Origin: Amblyomma americanum
Taxonomy: Eukaryota; Arthropoda; Arachnida; Ixodida; Ixodidae
Direction: 5' to 3'
Assembly: GCF_052857255.1 (NCBI RefSeq)
Contig: NC_135506.1
Coordinates: forward strand, 74,909,056-74,973,055
Length of the DNA stretch: 64,000 bases
Shown here: positions 1 through 10,427 of the stretch, in pieces
How positions within the stretch are numbered: the stretch's first letter is position 1
How the letters are laid out: every line of letters begins with the position of its first letter
The notes under the pieces: generated by a model
What the model saw: the letters and a program-made list of their open reading frames with translations, nothing else
The model's database searches: none
What the model was told of the DNA's origin: nothing
Translations under genes and position numbers: made by a program

Positions 1-1806
1 TCAACGGTACAACGGTTACCATTCAGCCTGCCATTGCTCACCATTTTAACAATTACTTTCACAGTGTATTTTCTAAACCAAACCCGTACGATGCACCAAG
101 CACAACTTCAGCACATCCATCTGAAGTTAACTTCATCTCGTATGATGGTGTCTTTTCAATGTTACTAAACCTGAAAACTAAATCATCCCCAGGGCCCGAC
201 GATATTCCTAACGGTTTTCTCCGGAGGTATGCTGAATCTCTGGCCAGGTTTTTGGTTATTATATTTCGCGCGTCATTGTTAACCGGGTGTGTACCTGAGG
301 ACTGGAAGATAGCCCGAGTCGTACCTGTATTTAAAAAAGGCGACCGCCTTCAGGTGACCAATTATCGACCTATATCCTTAACGTCATCTTGCTGCAAATT
401 AATGGAACATATTGTCGCAACTAGCAATAATGAATTCTTAGATCGCAACAACATTCTGACAGATTACCAGCATGGTTTTCGCAAAGGGTTTTCCACAGTA
501 ACTCAACTACTTTCAGTTATCCATTCATTTGCGGCATCACTTGACAATAACAGCCAGATTGACGCGATCTTTCTAGATTTCAGTAAAGCGTTTGACAAAG
601 TTCCACACCACAGCCTTATTCTAAAACTAAAAACTATTGGACTTCCGCCTATATTTATTTCCTGGATAAATGATTATTTAACTAACCGGAGTCAACAAGT
701 TTCAATCGGTCGTCACCAGTCTGGCTGTCTCCCAGTCACATCAGGTGTGCCACAGGGAAGCGTGCTGGGGCCACTACTCTTTCTAATATACATTAACGAC
801 ATCATCGGTGAAGTTTGTACTGGCGTACATATTCGATTATATGCTGATGACTGTGTTTTATTTCGCGATGTTAGCAATGAAAACGATCAGAATGACTTAC
901 AAAATACGCTTACTAATATTGTACAGTGGTGCAAGCGCTGGGACATGACACTGAACGCAGATAAAAGTGTTTCTCTTCGCATGACTAACAAGATACACGC
1001 TCTACAATATGCATATAAATTAGAATCATCACCATTGCAACAAGTAGCGTCCGTAAAGTACTTGGTTGTAACACTTACCAATAACCTTTCCTGGAACTCT
1101 CACATTGATAACATGTGTTCACTCGCATTCCATAAGCTCTGGTATATAAGGCATAAACTTCGAAACGCCCCCGCTAACGTTAAGCTCTTAGGTTACAATA
1201 CTCTAATTAGACCCAAGCTTTAATATGCTTGCATAATTTGGGACCCGTATACTAAGTCTAACATAAGAAAGCTCGAGAACGTTCAAAGGAAAGCAATTAG
1301 ATTCATATATTCAAAATATCTACCCACTGACTCCCCCTCAGACTTGATGCATGCTAACGGTATTGAAGAACTACAGGTAAGAAGACGAACTTTTCGTTTA
1401 GATTTTCTTTCATTACTTCTTAATAATAAACTCAGACTTGACCCTTCTGCTTATCTTTCCCCAATGCCAACACGGAATACACGACACTATCACAAAGCTC
1501 TTTTAAAACCATATTTTGCCCGGACTAACTCGTTCAAGTTTTCCTTTTTCCCACGCACCATATCTGACTGGAACTCATTAACCGAACCAAATCAACCCTG
1601 AAAAACAGAAGCGTTCCTCAGCCATCTTTGATATTGCGTATTATGTATTTTTTCTGCTTTGTCTTGCATTGCTGTATTGTTGATTTACTACATTATCTTT
1701 GCTGTATTGTTGTAGTTTTGTTGCTATAGTTTTGCTTTTTGTGCACCTGCCCTTCCTGCTTGGACCTAACCATGGTCTGCAGTATGCACATAAATAAATA
1801 AAAAAT
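1..1806 (+). mobile_element. CR1/L2/Jockey-like LINE, 3' portion (cut by window start)
   Basis: Non-LTR retrotransposon whose 5' part lies outside the window. The reverse-transcriptase frame is already open at base 3 and runs to 1601 with one in-frame stop. It is followed by about 200 bp of T-rich 3' untranslated sequence ending in short ATAAATAAATAA-type repeats at 1790-1803, where a SINE remnant starts. The reverse-transcriptase motifs place it in the CR1/L2/Jockey group of arthropod LINEs. It is not autonomous now because of the premature stop and the missing 5' part. Confidence 0.85.
3..1601 (+). pseudogene. LINE reverse transcriptase, one in-frame stop
   Basis: ORF2-type reverse transcriptase that would make cDNA from the element RNA at a nicked target. 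Counting from the ATG at 159, the finger/palm signature SPGPDDIPNGF lies at residues 10-20, NYRPISL at 68-74, FLDFSKAFD (first catalytic Asp) at 138-146, SGVPQGSVLGP at 195-205 and the catalytic box YADD at 228-231. The frame is open upstream of this ATG to the window edge, with a typical pre-RT AHHFNNYFHSVF stretch, so 159 is not the true start. A TAA at 1221-1223 stands where related elements have a sense codon after LIRPKL. The same frame then continues with the usual C-terminal region to 1601. Confidence 0.85.
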
Positions 1807-2212
1807 AATCATAATTGGTTCTGGGGGAAAGGAAATGGCGCAGTATCGGTCTCATATATCGGTGGACACCTGAACCCATGTCATTGCCCGTTAAAGATCC
1901 CCAGGTGGTGGAAATTATTTCGGAGCCCTCCACTACGGCACCTCTTTCTTCGTTTCTTCTTTCACTCTCTCCTTCATCCCTTTTCCTACGGCGCGGTTCA
2001 CGTATCCACCGACAGGCGAGACAGATACTGCGCCATTTCCTTTCCCGAAAACAAATTATTTGGGCCAAAACCAAATATTACTATTATTATTATGCAAAGG
2101 AAATGACGCATTATCTGCCTCACATATCGGCGGACACCTGGGCCACGCCGTAAGAGAATGGATAAAGGAGGGAGTGAAAGAAGCAATAAACAGAGCTGCC
2201 GTAGCAGAGGGT
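1807..2212. repeat. Inverted composite of tRNA-derived SINE fragments
   Basis: Three fragments of the main SINE family lie end to end. 1807-1876 is a SINE 3' end in minus orientation (GGAAATGGCGCAGTAT followed by the conserved CACCTGAACC). 1877-2090 is the SINE body in plus orientation, containing GTTAAAGATCCCCAGGTGG and ending in a TTATTATTA tail. 2091-2212 is another minus-orientation 3' end. All lack the tRNA-like head. ORFs predicted on both strands here arise from the same repeat and are not genes. Confidence 0.8.
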
Positions 2213-2470
2213 AGTAGTAGTAGTAGAAAACATTTATTCCAAAAAGGTAGGATAGAGAGGCGAAAATACAGATTTTGGGTGGAGTCCTTATTTCAGGACC
2301 CCCGTGTCCACCGCAGTTGCTCTTGCTTGGGATATCAGCTTTCGCTGCGTCGCCAAGTCAGAGCTGAGCAGGGCAGACTCCCACTGTTCCTCGGAGTGAT
2401 GTTTGTCTAGTTCGAGGGGCTTGGGACCGGAGCAGCCCCATGTTACATGATATGCGTAGGGCTTGGCAGT
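2213..2470 (-). mobile_element. LINE 3' end with C-terminal ORF2 tail
   Basis: On the minus strand the sequence ends in a CTA/TAG microsatellite tail (2213-2228) preceded by an AATAAA-containing 3' untranslated region. A short coding tail stops at 2288-2290. Its frame reads from about 2455 and includes SEEQWESALLSSDL followed by ATQRKLISQARA. This is the usual form of a LINE ORF2 C-terminus in ticks, with a 'WE..L.SPDL..Q' helix just before the stop. The rest of the element is absent, so it is a severely 5'-truncated copy. Confidence 0.65.
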
Positions 2471-2885
2471 TAGAGGCCAAGCCGCGACTACTTACCCGAT
2501 ACAAAACAGATTTCGCTCTCTAACGTGCCTCAGCAGTAGTTGAACCGAAGCGAATTTGTTCTTTCTCTGCTTCATTCATCTTATTCAGGATAACGGCTTG
2601 GCGCGTAATAGAAAATGAAGCAACATAAGTGCCTACTGGCCCGTATGGAACGCATACAGAAGAATAGCGGTAAAATGGCTCCGAACTTGACTGGTGCTCG
2701 TACTCGGCGCTTGTAGAGCGGCATCAAGCACTTGGTCTCCAGTATGGTATGAGCCATAGCATACTATGGCTATGCCATAGTTTGCCATAGCTCATCCCAC
2801 AGGAAAGGACGGCGCATCACTGGCTCCCTGGCGCAGTGGACGCCTCAACCACGATTCCAGGTACGTGGCGGAGGTGAGAGGGAGA
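2471..2885 (-). repeat. Dispersed repeat with palindromic core, copy 1
   Basis: The reverse complement of 2471-2610 closely matches 25890-26020, sharing for example GAATGAATCAGAG/GATGAATGAAGCAGAG and CTTGGCCTCTAAC. The CATAGCATACTATGG palindrome at about 2755-2775 matches 25765-25800. The block 2817-2885 (CACTGGCTCCCTGGC...GTACGTGGCG) matches the reverse complement of 26196-26262. The order of the two blocks differs between copies. No coding frame is recognisable. It could be a MITE or a fragment of a larger non-autonomous transposon. Confidence 0.6.
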
Positions 2886-3650
2886 TGTGGCCTGCATGCA
2901 TGGACATATGCCGTGAGAGATGGGATGGAGGAGTAAGTCTATTAGGGAGGCTACAAGGAAAGAAGTGCTGGTACAGTCATGATCAAAGTTATTCAGACCA
3001 CCTGCTTTCCTTTAAGCTCAATGCCTGAATTCTTAAGGCATCCATACAGCGAAGAGTTCCTAGGCGGCGTATACGAAGGTGGCTTAATGATTACGTCTTT
3101 CGGAAGCTGCGGCTCAGTACATGGAATAAATGTTTGTGGTATAATTCATGCTACGGCAGATTACAAGTACCCCACTCCCGCAATGCGTGCGGCGCCTTCG
3201 AAGCTTCGATCTCATGCTTATGGCAACGAACAACTCATTAAAGATAATTACTAAAAAAAGATTTATTCACTTTTTGGAGCCATGGCCGCGACAGCTTAAG
3301 ATTTCGAACTGATGTTGATTGCGCTGTGCGCGCTGCGAGATCCCGTGAAAGCTTCACTGACAGGCGCCTTAGATGATTGATGTGAAATAAAGCCTGACTG
3401 ATTGATTGATTGAGAGATAGAACTATGGCTGCGCCCAGTGCGCGACGCGAGTTCCACTGCCCACTCTTTCTGCTACGGGACATGTAAACACCCACGTGCC
3501 AGCAGTGGTTATGTAGCGTCTACGACATGCTTCGCATGCTCTCGGCGCAAGCATTTGTTTAAAATTTCATTTACTTTCAAATGGTGTCGTTGTAAGAAAT
3601 GAGGTCGGTCTGGCTGATGCAAGGTACGACTAGGGATGCCACTACCATAC

Positions 3651-3995
3651 TAACGCGATAGCAATAAGGCTTCCGTTGTGCAGAAAATCTGGCGTCGTGG
3701 TCGGCGTTGTGTGCGAAAAATCCCGGAAGAAACAACCTAAGTTGACCATCAAGGCCACGTGACCTAGTTGGGTGACCGCAACCTGCCCTCTGGATTGTGA
3801 GCAAACTTACTACCGTGGAAGGTCCTAGTTAGAATAATCATCGGTCGAGAGAGGTTACTGGGAGGGGGGGGGGCATTGTGGGACGCAAAAGCCCCACCGG
3901 TGACAGCACCTGCCATCGCAGCGAAGTGGCGCAACGCTTAACAGCCGCACCACTGCGCCAGGACTGGTGTGAGGACTCGCAGCGATCTATGAATA
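3651..3995 (-). repeat. tRNA-like SINE, family 2
   Basis: Read on the minus strand it begins with a tRNA-like head (TGGCGCAGTGGTGCGGCTGT, a box A-like start). The conserved CACCGGTGGGGCTT, GGGCAGGTTGC and CCTTCCACGGTAG blocks follow, and it ends in CCAGATTTTCTGC and TATCGCGTTA. The same order is found at 29183-29520, 38579-38900 (both minus) and 60293-60560 (plus). It sits at the same place inside copies A and B of the duplicated unit, so it was present before that duplication. A poly-G run of about 10 lies at 3867-3878. Confidence 0.65.
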
Positions 3996-5178
3996 AAAAG
4001 TACAGAGAATGACCAATTCCGCTAGAATGGACAATTACACACTGACGCTATCACGTTCAATCCTTAATGCGCAGCGTAAGTGTCCCACTCTAGTTATTTT
4101 TATCAAAGCTTTATGCACGCGACAAGACAACCAGACACACTATAACTATCACTCTCGAAGAGAGAAATGTGGGCACTGCAAGTACACGCAACGGCATTGT
4201 GTATGCTTGGGTTTATAATTGCTTACATTGCTTTTCCAACTCTCTGTTTATCCCCCGGACACTAATCATCATTTGGGTCACTTCTACGTACTGAAGTAAA
4301 CAAATAAAGGGCGCCCGCAGTGGGCCCTGCACAGAGAGGAGGTTGAGGAAGGTGGGAACTGCAATGAAACTTACTATCTCGCTAGACACTGTGTACCGCA
4401 GAGTGCACATATTTCGGTGCGAACCGTCCGAAGGAATGCACGCTGCGGGCTTTCCTCAGGTTTGAAGAAGCGTACCGCACGTTTGCGACAGAACGGGGTA
4501 TTTATAATTTCTCTCTTCGTTGCCTCGAATGAGTATGGAAGTGTTTAGCGCTGTTACATGTCGATGGAGTCGACTCGAAATTGACAGTGGGGTTCATTAT
4601 AAGCCTCTTGAAAAGATATTTTACTTTGTATGAACAATATATCTTATAGATTGTCTTCGAGGCGAGCTTCCTAGAGGAAAAGCCACCCTTCGATATAAGT
4701 ACTATTTTGTTATGAACAGTTTCGTTGTAGCGAGGTATCATCACGTCATGTTAGTAGTTTTAGATGTGACTTGTGATGATGTAAATGCTGATATGCCTTT
4801 TGGTAGAAGCATCGAATCTTGTCTGTAAGAATACCCTGTTGGAAGTTGACGGTGTATCTGGGTGCGTTGTTTTGCTCTTTTGCCCACTATCGCACTTTAT
4901 GTTTCACGTTTCAAAATCACTGTTGTTTCACAAAGATTAGCAAAAGAAAGGAACCAGCAATTTTCTCGCACACTTCGGGGGTTACTATGCAGCCACGAAT
5001 ATACGCCCAGTATTTTGCCAACCACCACTATTTTGAGCAATGGTCTGGCTGTAAATGTTGTGTTGGCGGAACGGGTGGCTGTGGTAATGATCGGATGCAG
5101 CCCAGATCTTTACAAATCTGGCATAGCGAACACTCAAAGTGTCCCCGCAAAGAGGCTGTTTGTCAGCTGGCTTTAACA

Positions 5179-5233
5179 CTTCACGCTGACAATAATAATA
5201 TTAATTATTATTAATATTGTTGTCAGCGTGAAG
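5179..5233. repeat. 55-bp near-perfect palindrome (hairpin)
   Basis: CTTCACGCTGAC at 5179-5190 is repeated as its exact reverse complement GTCAGCGTGAAG at 5222-5233. The space between is an A/T-only, largely self-complementary TAATAATATTAATTATTA core. The matching place in copy B (around 30915-30950) has no such arms, so the hairpin arose or was inserted after the duplication. Confidence 0.8.
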
Positions 5234-5485
5234 GGTTGAGGCCAGTGTTAAACCACTTCGATTAAGTAACGTTTCTGAATTCCGCTTTACTAGGACCTGA
5301 GCGACACTTAGACCACTCAGCCTCAACCTTGACGCAGTGCAGGAGGAATAGAAAAGTGGTAACCTCTTTTTTTGTTTTACCTTCGTTGTGTTCCATGCGG
5401 CGTTAAAATGAGTCGTCTGTCGCAAGTGAGTTGTTTCCTTCATTGGTGTGTTATTACACTTATTGACGACAAGTGCTCTAAACGA

Positions 5486-5806
5486 AATAATAATAATAAT
5501 AATTGGTTTTTGGGGAAAGGAAATGGCGCAGTATCTGTCTCATATATCGTTGGACACCTGAACCGCGCCGTAAGGGAAGGGATAAAGGAGGGAGTGAAAG
5601 AAGAAAGGAAGAATAGGTACCGTATTGGAGGGCTCCGGAATAATTTCGACCACCTGGGGATCTTTAACGTGCACTGACACCGCACAGCACACGGGCGCCT
5701 TAGCGTTTTTCCTCCATAAAAACGCAGCCGCCGCGGTCGGGTTCGAAACCGGGAACTCCGGATCAGTAGTCGAGCGCCCTAACCACTGAGCCACCGCGGC
5801 GGGGCT
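5486..5806 (-). mobile_element. Full-length tRNA-derived SINE (family 1)
   Basis: Complete copy on the minus strand. From its 5' end (5806) it has a tRNA-like head with box A (TGGCTCAGTGGTTAGGGCG) and box B (GGTTTCGAACCC-like, one extra-base variant). The SINE-specific body follows, with GTTAAAGATCCCCAGGTGG and GGCGCGGTTCAGGTGTCC, and it ends in CAAAAACCAATT plus an (ATT)n tail at 5488-5505. This organisation resembles ixodid tick SINEs such as Ruka. Family identity was not checked against a library. Transcription would be from its internal RNA polymerase III promoter. Confidence 0.85.
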
Positions 5807-5814
5807 AAGAAAAA

Positions 5815-6990
5815 TATGAAAAGTCTGTTTTTCGTTTTACTCATCTTAGAATGAGCAAGGGTTACCCAGGCTTTCCGGATTTTTTGATGGTTTCATTGTT
5901 TTCATAAGAAAATGCTTTTATAAAGTTGCAAAAATACTTGCATAAATTTCTGATATGCGTCATTAACATTACATGCACCCTGAACAAACGACCGGTCACA
6001 TGCCTCGATGTCATGCCTGACGGCAGATATTGCCACCTCTGAAATACACTGCACTTTAACAATTTAAACTGCACAAGTATTAGCGTGGTCAAGAGCATAA
6101 TAAAACATCACTACAGGGCAGTGGTCACTGATATCACATGCGATTGAACCGGCATCAGAGGCTACAGTTTCAGCGTTAGTTATCAGGAGATCTAAAGCAG
6201 ATTATGTTGACTGTGTGACACGAGTGGGTGTTGTGATTATATTAATGAAGCCTGATGAAGAGAGTCTTGAGGTGAAGTCGCGTGTGATCGATGTATCTTG
6301 TAGAACGTTGACGTTGAAATCGCCTCCGCATAATAAACGTAAGTTATTTGTGCGTATATAATCTAAAAACATTTAAAAAAGTCCAGAAAAGACGGCAAGT
6401 TTCCACTTGGAGGTCGGTATACAGCCGAAGCTATTTTGTTTCTATATTTCTGTGTCAAAATTTCACAATCGTCACTTCATATAGAAAAATTGGAAAGTAA
6501 CTCGCAATCATGACCACTTTCGACATACAGAGCGACGTCACCTCCTCGGCGGCCCGCACGATTTACAAAAAGTTTCTTATATCCTTGTGGGCTAAAAACA
6601 TCGGAGTTATCCCAATAACATGTCTCGATTAGCATTATTATGCCTGGTTTAAGAGAAAGTTGGCCAAAAACACTCCAGATCTTCTGTTTTGCCTACCGCA
6701 GAAAGAACATTAATATGAAAAACAGAATGCACTGCGGTTGACGGAAGGAAAATATTCTGGGCTACAACGAGTTATGATAGTTCATGACTGTTCACGGAAA
6801 ACAAGTACGGGTAACAGTACCGTTCATTGTATTTTCTGAAGGTCTTGCTCACGCGTTATCTCTACCGAGCATGAATCGCCACTTTGCTTAGCGAAGACTC
6901 TGCTGTTGTAGACCCAGACCGACTTCCACTTAACCGATTTTCCGTTTTACATCCACGCCGAGCAATTTCTTCAAAGCAGGGCAGAGGTGC
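5815..6990 (-). pseudogene. LINE apurinic-like endonuclease domain, frameshifted
   Basis: This is the minus-strand continuation of the LINE whose ORF1 lies at 6995-7657. The frame is broken several times. In successive frames it gives YRPPSGNLPSFLDFF, then GGDFN-type and ITRDFTS sequence, and then SDHCPV. These are the conserved Asn/Asp and SDH motifs of the exonuclease-endonuclease-phosphatase domain used to nick target DNA. Downstream it reaches the linker before reverse transcriptase (a degraded KAWVT) and is cut off beside the SINE at 5486-5806. The reverse transcriptase is missing. Confidence 0.7.
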
Positions 6991-6994
6991 TCGT

Positions 6995-7657
6995 TTACGT
7001 AGAATGGTACTGAGCTGTCAATTCCAATGTCTTGGTTTGTGAGTCGCAACATTTTGCCTTTCTCAGCACTGTGTCACGCTTTGCTCTGGACCTGAACCGA
7101 ACAATAATGTTAAATTTCTCAGAGTCTCGAGTGGGGACACGATGACAAGCCTCGATCTCGCCTTCGGCAATTGGCTCGTGTATGGCTTTCCCGATTTCTG
7201 ACACAATTTTACCAACATCTTCACGTTCTTCCTTAACAACGCCCTGTATCTCGATATTTGTATTCTTTGAGTATAGCTCCATTTGGATTACTTGCTTTTC
7301 AAGCTCTGCATACTCAGCAGCCAAGATCACACATTTAGCCTCTATCGTTGCCTTTTCATCTGTCAATTTTGCATTTTTTGCAATCTCTGCATTCAGTTTT
7401 TTTTGCAGTTCTTCAATAGTTTCATGTGCGTGTTCAAGGCTCTTAGTGAGTTCCATTTGTTCGCCTTTAATGTCTCGGACCTCGTTTCGCAGTTCTCTTT
7501 CAAGGGATTCAAGCGTAACCCTGATTTCTTGCCTAAGTTCCTCTTTAAGTTTAGATAAATCATTTCTAATCTCTTCTCTAATCTTGGCCACACCTTTAGC
7601 CATGAGGAACAAAAAAAATTCACTAGGCTCTTTTTTCAAAAATGCAAACAAGTGCAC
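6995..7657 (-). CDS. LINE ORF1 protein (coiled coil, nucleic-acid binding)
   Basis: Open 220-codon frame. After a short leader, residues about 20-125 form a highly charged heptad-rich coiled coil, as in ORF1 proteins that trimerise and coat the element RNA. Residues about 133-205 contain NTNIEIQGV, a conserved ACHRVPTR and FNIIVRFRSRAKRD, which match the RRM-like/C-terminal part of CR1/L2/Jockey-type ORF1 proteins. The start at 7657 may be downstream of the real one because the 5' region holds more in-frame sequence. The frame is intact, but its ORF2 neighbour is broken, so any activity would have to be in trans. The motif AATTGG recurs several times in the presumed 5' UTR (7695-7745). Confidence 0.7.
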   Translation of the reverse strand: MHLFAFLKKEPSEFFLFLMAKGVAKIREEIRNDLSKLKEELRQEIRVTLESLERELRNEVRDIKGEQMELTKSLEHAHETIEELQKKLNAEIAKNAKLTDEKATIEAKCVILAAEYAELEKQVIQMELYSKNTNIEIQGVVKEEREDVGKIVSEIGKAIHEPIAEGEIEACHRVPTRDSEKFNIIVRFRSRAKRDTVLRKAKCCDSQTKTLELTAQYHST

Positions 7658-7899
7658 GGAAACAAGAACAGCTCAGCAGAAAGAAAAATTGGCGGATCAA
7701 TTTGCAGAACAATTGGCAACGAACAATTGGCAAACAATTGGCAGTGGCGACGACCAAAATTGATCAAGATGTAGAAAACAACTTTCTACCTAACCTGTAG
7801 GGAAAATCAGAAGCGGTTTTCAAATGATGTGCACAGTAGGTCGTCGCCGCTGCCAAGTGAAATGCGCTGGCGCTCGTTGGGTTCTTTTATATTGGCTGA

Positions 7900-8526
7900 T
7901 GCGATACAGTGCTCATTTTCGCTCACAGCGCAACACGAACGAGACACAAGACGAAGGACTAGCACAAACAGGCGCTGACTATCAACTGGTTTTTTATTGA
8001 AGAACGAAAACCGTATAAATACAAACACTGAACTACTTATCAATCAACAAAAAGTTATCTGGAAGGCACGTGGGAGGTTAGATAGCTCAATTCCCTCTCG
8101 GATAACGTTATGGAAGGGCTGCTGATACATTTTGCGCCGTTGTGGTAAATATAAAAAGCTTCCATACCTTCGCGTGTTAATTTATTGTTATGTCGGAACA
8201 GGATGCGCGTGTTCTTCTAATCGGGAACACATTGGCATTTCTTGCACTGGAAAGACGCCTGGGCAAGGGGGTCCCCTTTAGCTCTCCTTTCTGCATAATC
8301 CTTTTCATGCCTGCATTGGCATTGCCTGCTGTGGGAGCCTGTGTGAGACAGGGGGTCATTTTTTCAGGTGTTTTCATGCTCCATCAAGCGTTTGTTAACG
8401 CACCTGCCAGTCTGGCCAATGTACATGGCACCGCAAGAGAAGGGGACCTGGTATACCACCCCTACCTCGCAAGGTATAGATGGCGACACATGACGCACTT
8501 TACAAGCATCCCTCTTGCTCTTGCCG
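7900..8526 (-). mobile_element. Penelope-like element fragment with GIY-YIG domain
   Basis: The minus strand encodes the C-terminal part of a Penelope-like retroelement. It reads VVYQVPFSCG then MYIGQTGRCVNKRL, the GIY-YIG endonuclease core with the Tyr and Arg positions kept. A stop and frameshift follow, then a Cys/His-rich stretch and NKLTREGMEAFYI with LSERELSYL before a TAA at about 8058. Downstream, 7900-8050 is the typical 3' flank (AGTCAGCGCCTGTTTGTGCT on the minus strand). The telomerase-like reverse transcriptase part is absent. An I-like LINE abuts at about 8526. Confidence 0.75.
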
Positions 8527-8530
8527 TAGG

Positions 8531-9170
8531 GTGATGTTGAAAAGTAGGGGAGCCAATACTGACCCTTGGGGTGTCCCCCTGCTGCCCAGAGAAAAGGAGA
8601 GGGACTCTATATGGCCTATTTTGATTTCCGCGGTGCACTCTCGTAGGAAAGTTGCTATGTCGGTATGTGTTCGAGTCCCGACTTCTAGATTTGATAAGGC
8701 ATAAAGTATGGTTGTGTGTTCGAAATTGTGAAACGCCGAAGTGAGGTCTAAGGCTAGCAGTGCTCGTGTGCAGTTGCAATGTCTGGGACGTAGGTCTTCT
8801 TCTGAGATTTGAAGCATTACGTCTTGTGTTGATAGATGGCTTCGGAATCCTAGCATCGTGTGATGAAAGAGCTGTTTTGTTTTTATGTAATTTTGCAGTC
8901 TGTTTAGGATTACCTGCTCAAAAAGCTTTCCCAAGCATGAGGTGAGAGAGATTGGCCTCAGGTTTAACTGGTTCAGCGGTTTTCCGGGCTTGGGGATGAA
9001 AGTGACCCTCGCGCGGGTCCACTCAGAGGGAAGAGTACCTTCCTTCTAATGCTTGTATAAAAGTTCTGTTAGGGTTTGGATGGAGTTCTCGTTCAGATGT
9101 CGTATCGTTTTGTTTGTGATCCTGTCTGCTCTTGGCGCAGACGCGGTGAGGAGTTTAAACATTGCTGCTC
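8531..9170 (-). pseudogene. LINE reverse transcriptase, N-terminal half
   Basis: The frame covers the fingers and first palm motifs. VTFIPKPGKPL and LRPISLTSCLGKLFEQ are near 8945-9010, then LGFRSHLSTQDVML, LLALDLTSAFHNFEHTTIL (first catalytic Asp region, Asp-Leu-Thr instead of the commoner Asp-Leu-Ser) and RGTPQGSVLAPLLFN. It stops at about 8531, before the YADD box, where a Penelope fragment begins. One stop codon interrupts the upstream linker (LYKH*KEG). Confidence 0.75.
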
Positions 9171-9800
9171 TAACTCCACGTTGTTATGTCCGCGTCGCGC
9201 TCGGTGTTTTCTACGCTCAGGTAAGAAGGGAGGGGTAATTTGGGAGTTGTTGTGAGGTGCCTGTCTGAGATTCTGAATAAGGTAATCATCATCCGTACCT
9301 ATTCTGGGAATGAGGCGAGTTACATTACGCTGATGCGTGCTTTTCGTTCTGCGGTGTTCTAACAGGCAGCGCAGAAATTTGCTTGTGTCTCTTAGACCCT
9401 GGATGCTCTCCATGAGGTTGCATTGGTGACCTCATTGTTGACGGGTTAGTTGTGCAGCGTGTGCCTCTATTTCATTGATCGAGGCCGATATCCTTACCTT
9501 GAGTTATCTGTTTTGTTTGTTACGAAACCATCGTTTCTGCAAGCCGGACTGAGCCTCCCACATGTGAAGGACTCTGCTGTCGACCGCGTCCGATTCGCGA
9601 TTGCTCGGTACCTCAGATGTTGCTGTAGCGACGTCCTTTTGAGTTCTGCCACCCGCCTCGCAAGGGGTTTGATTTGGGTGGGGGCGTCGTTCCAGAGGTT
9701 CCGAAACTTGGCCCAATCTGCCATCTGTAGCTTCTTTTTTTAATGAAGGGGGCGAGTGAGTTTAGCGAGAGTGAGGTTCCAGTTATGTAGTGGTCGCTGC

Positions 9801-10427
9801 CTAGGGAGGTCTGCGCGTGCGACCACTGGCATTTTGTGATATTGTTTGTGAGTGTGAGATCGGCAGTGTTGTTGTATTGCACGCTGTTACCGATGCCCAT
9901 ATTTTGTTGCGGATTATTGACGAGTTCTGAATTGGTGTCCAGAACTGTGCTCCTTTCCTGCAGTTGAATTTGTACCCCCCGCTGACGTGTTTGGCATTAA
10001 AGTCATCAAGCACTATAAGCATGTGTATCGCTGATATGAAGCACTTTGCGTATGGCCTTGAAGGGGGGGGGGGCTGCTTTGCCTTGCGGGCTGCTGTATG
10101 TGTTGAGGATGTATAGCCTAGTGCTCTTTCTGTTCTTGAGAAGAGCTCTATAAGGTGACAATCTATGATTTCAACCTCTATGGGGTGATCTGTAGCGGTG
10201 TATGCTCTGTGAACTAGGGTTGCTACCCTTTGAGTGGGTTTGTTCATGGCGTGTAGAGTGTAGTTGACTAATTTGACAAGAGTTTGAGTTTCCCGTAGTG
10301 CGATGACTGTGGGGACTTCTGTGTCAGAGAGAGATTGAAGTTGGAGTTCCAGAATGCTTCGCTTGGAGCGATATCCTCGGCCATTCCACTTCCGCACTCT
10401 AAGTTCCTTGTTTTTTGCTGCCATCAC
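9801..10427 (-). pseudogene. LINE endonuclease domain (EEP type), frameshifted
   Basis: 208-codon open frame starting at 10427 with LRVRKWNGRGYRSKRSILEL, the usual 'WNCRG' first motif of I-like LINE endonucleases (the Asn is kept). It continues through VIALRETQT (catalytic Glu) to IHMLIVLDDFNAKH (Asp-Asp-Phe-Asn). The C-terminal catalytic motifs are out of frame beyond 9900. This would be the target-nicking nuclease of the element at 8527-11228. Confidence 0.7.

Larger units (their letters stand above)
2890..5485 (+). repeat. Duplicated ~2.6-kb unit, copy A
   Basis: Matches copy B (27478-31200) in the same order and orientation. Shared landmarks are GACATATGCCGTGAG (2902), GCTCAATGCCTGAA (3014), CCCCACTCCCGCAATGCGTG (3171), a SINE-2 copy, GAATGACCAATTCCGCTAG (4006), CAGTGGGCCCTGCACAGAGA (4318) and CACTATCGCACTT-type downstream sequence. 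Part of the unit is also present as copy C (about 18300-21890). Only weak, interrupted reading frames are conserved, so I call it a segmental duplication or a large unclassified repeat, not a gene. Copy A is interrupted after 5485 by a SINE. Confidence 0.7.

Noticed and set aside
7182..7763. 193-codon Ser-rich plus-strand frame
   Set aside because: Antisense shadow of the LINE ORF1 coiled coil at 6995-7657.
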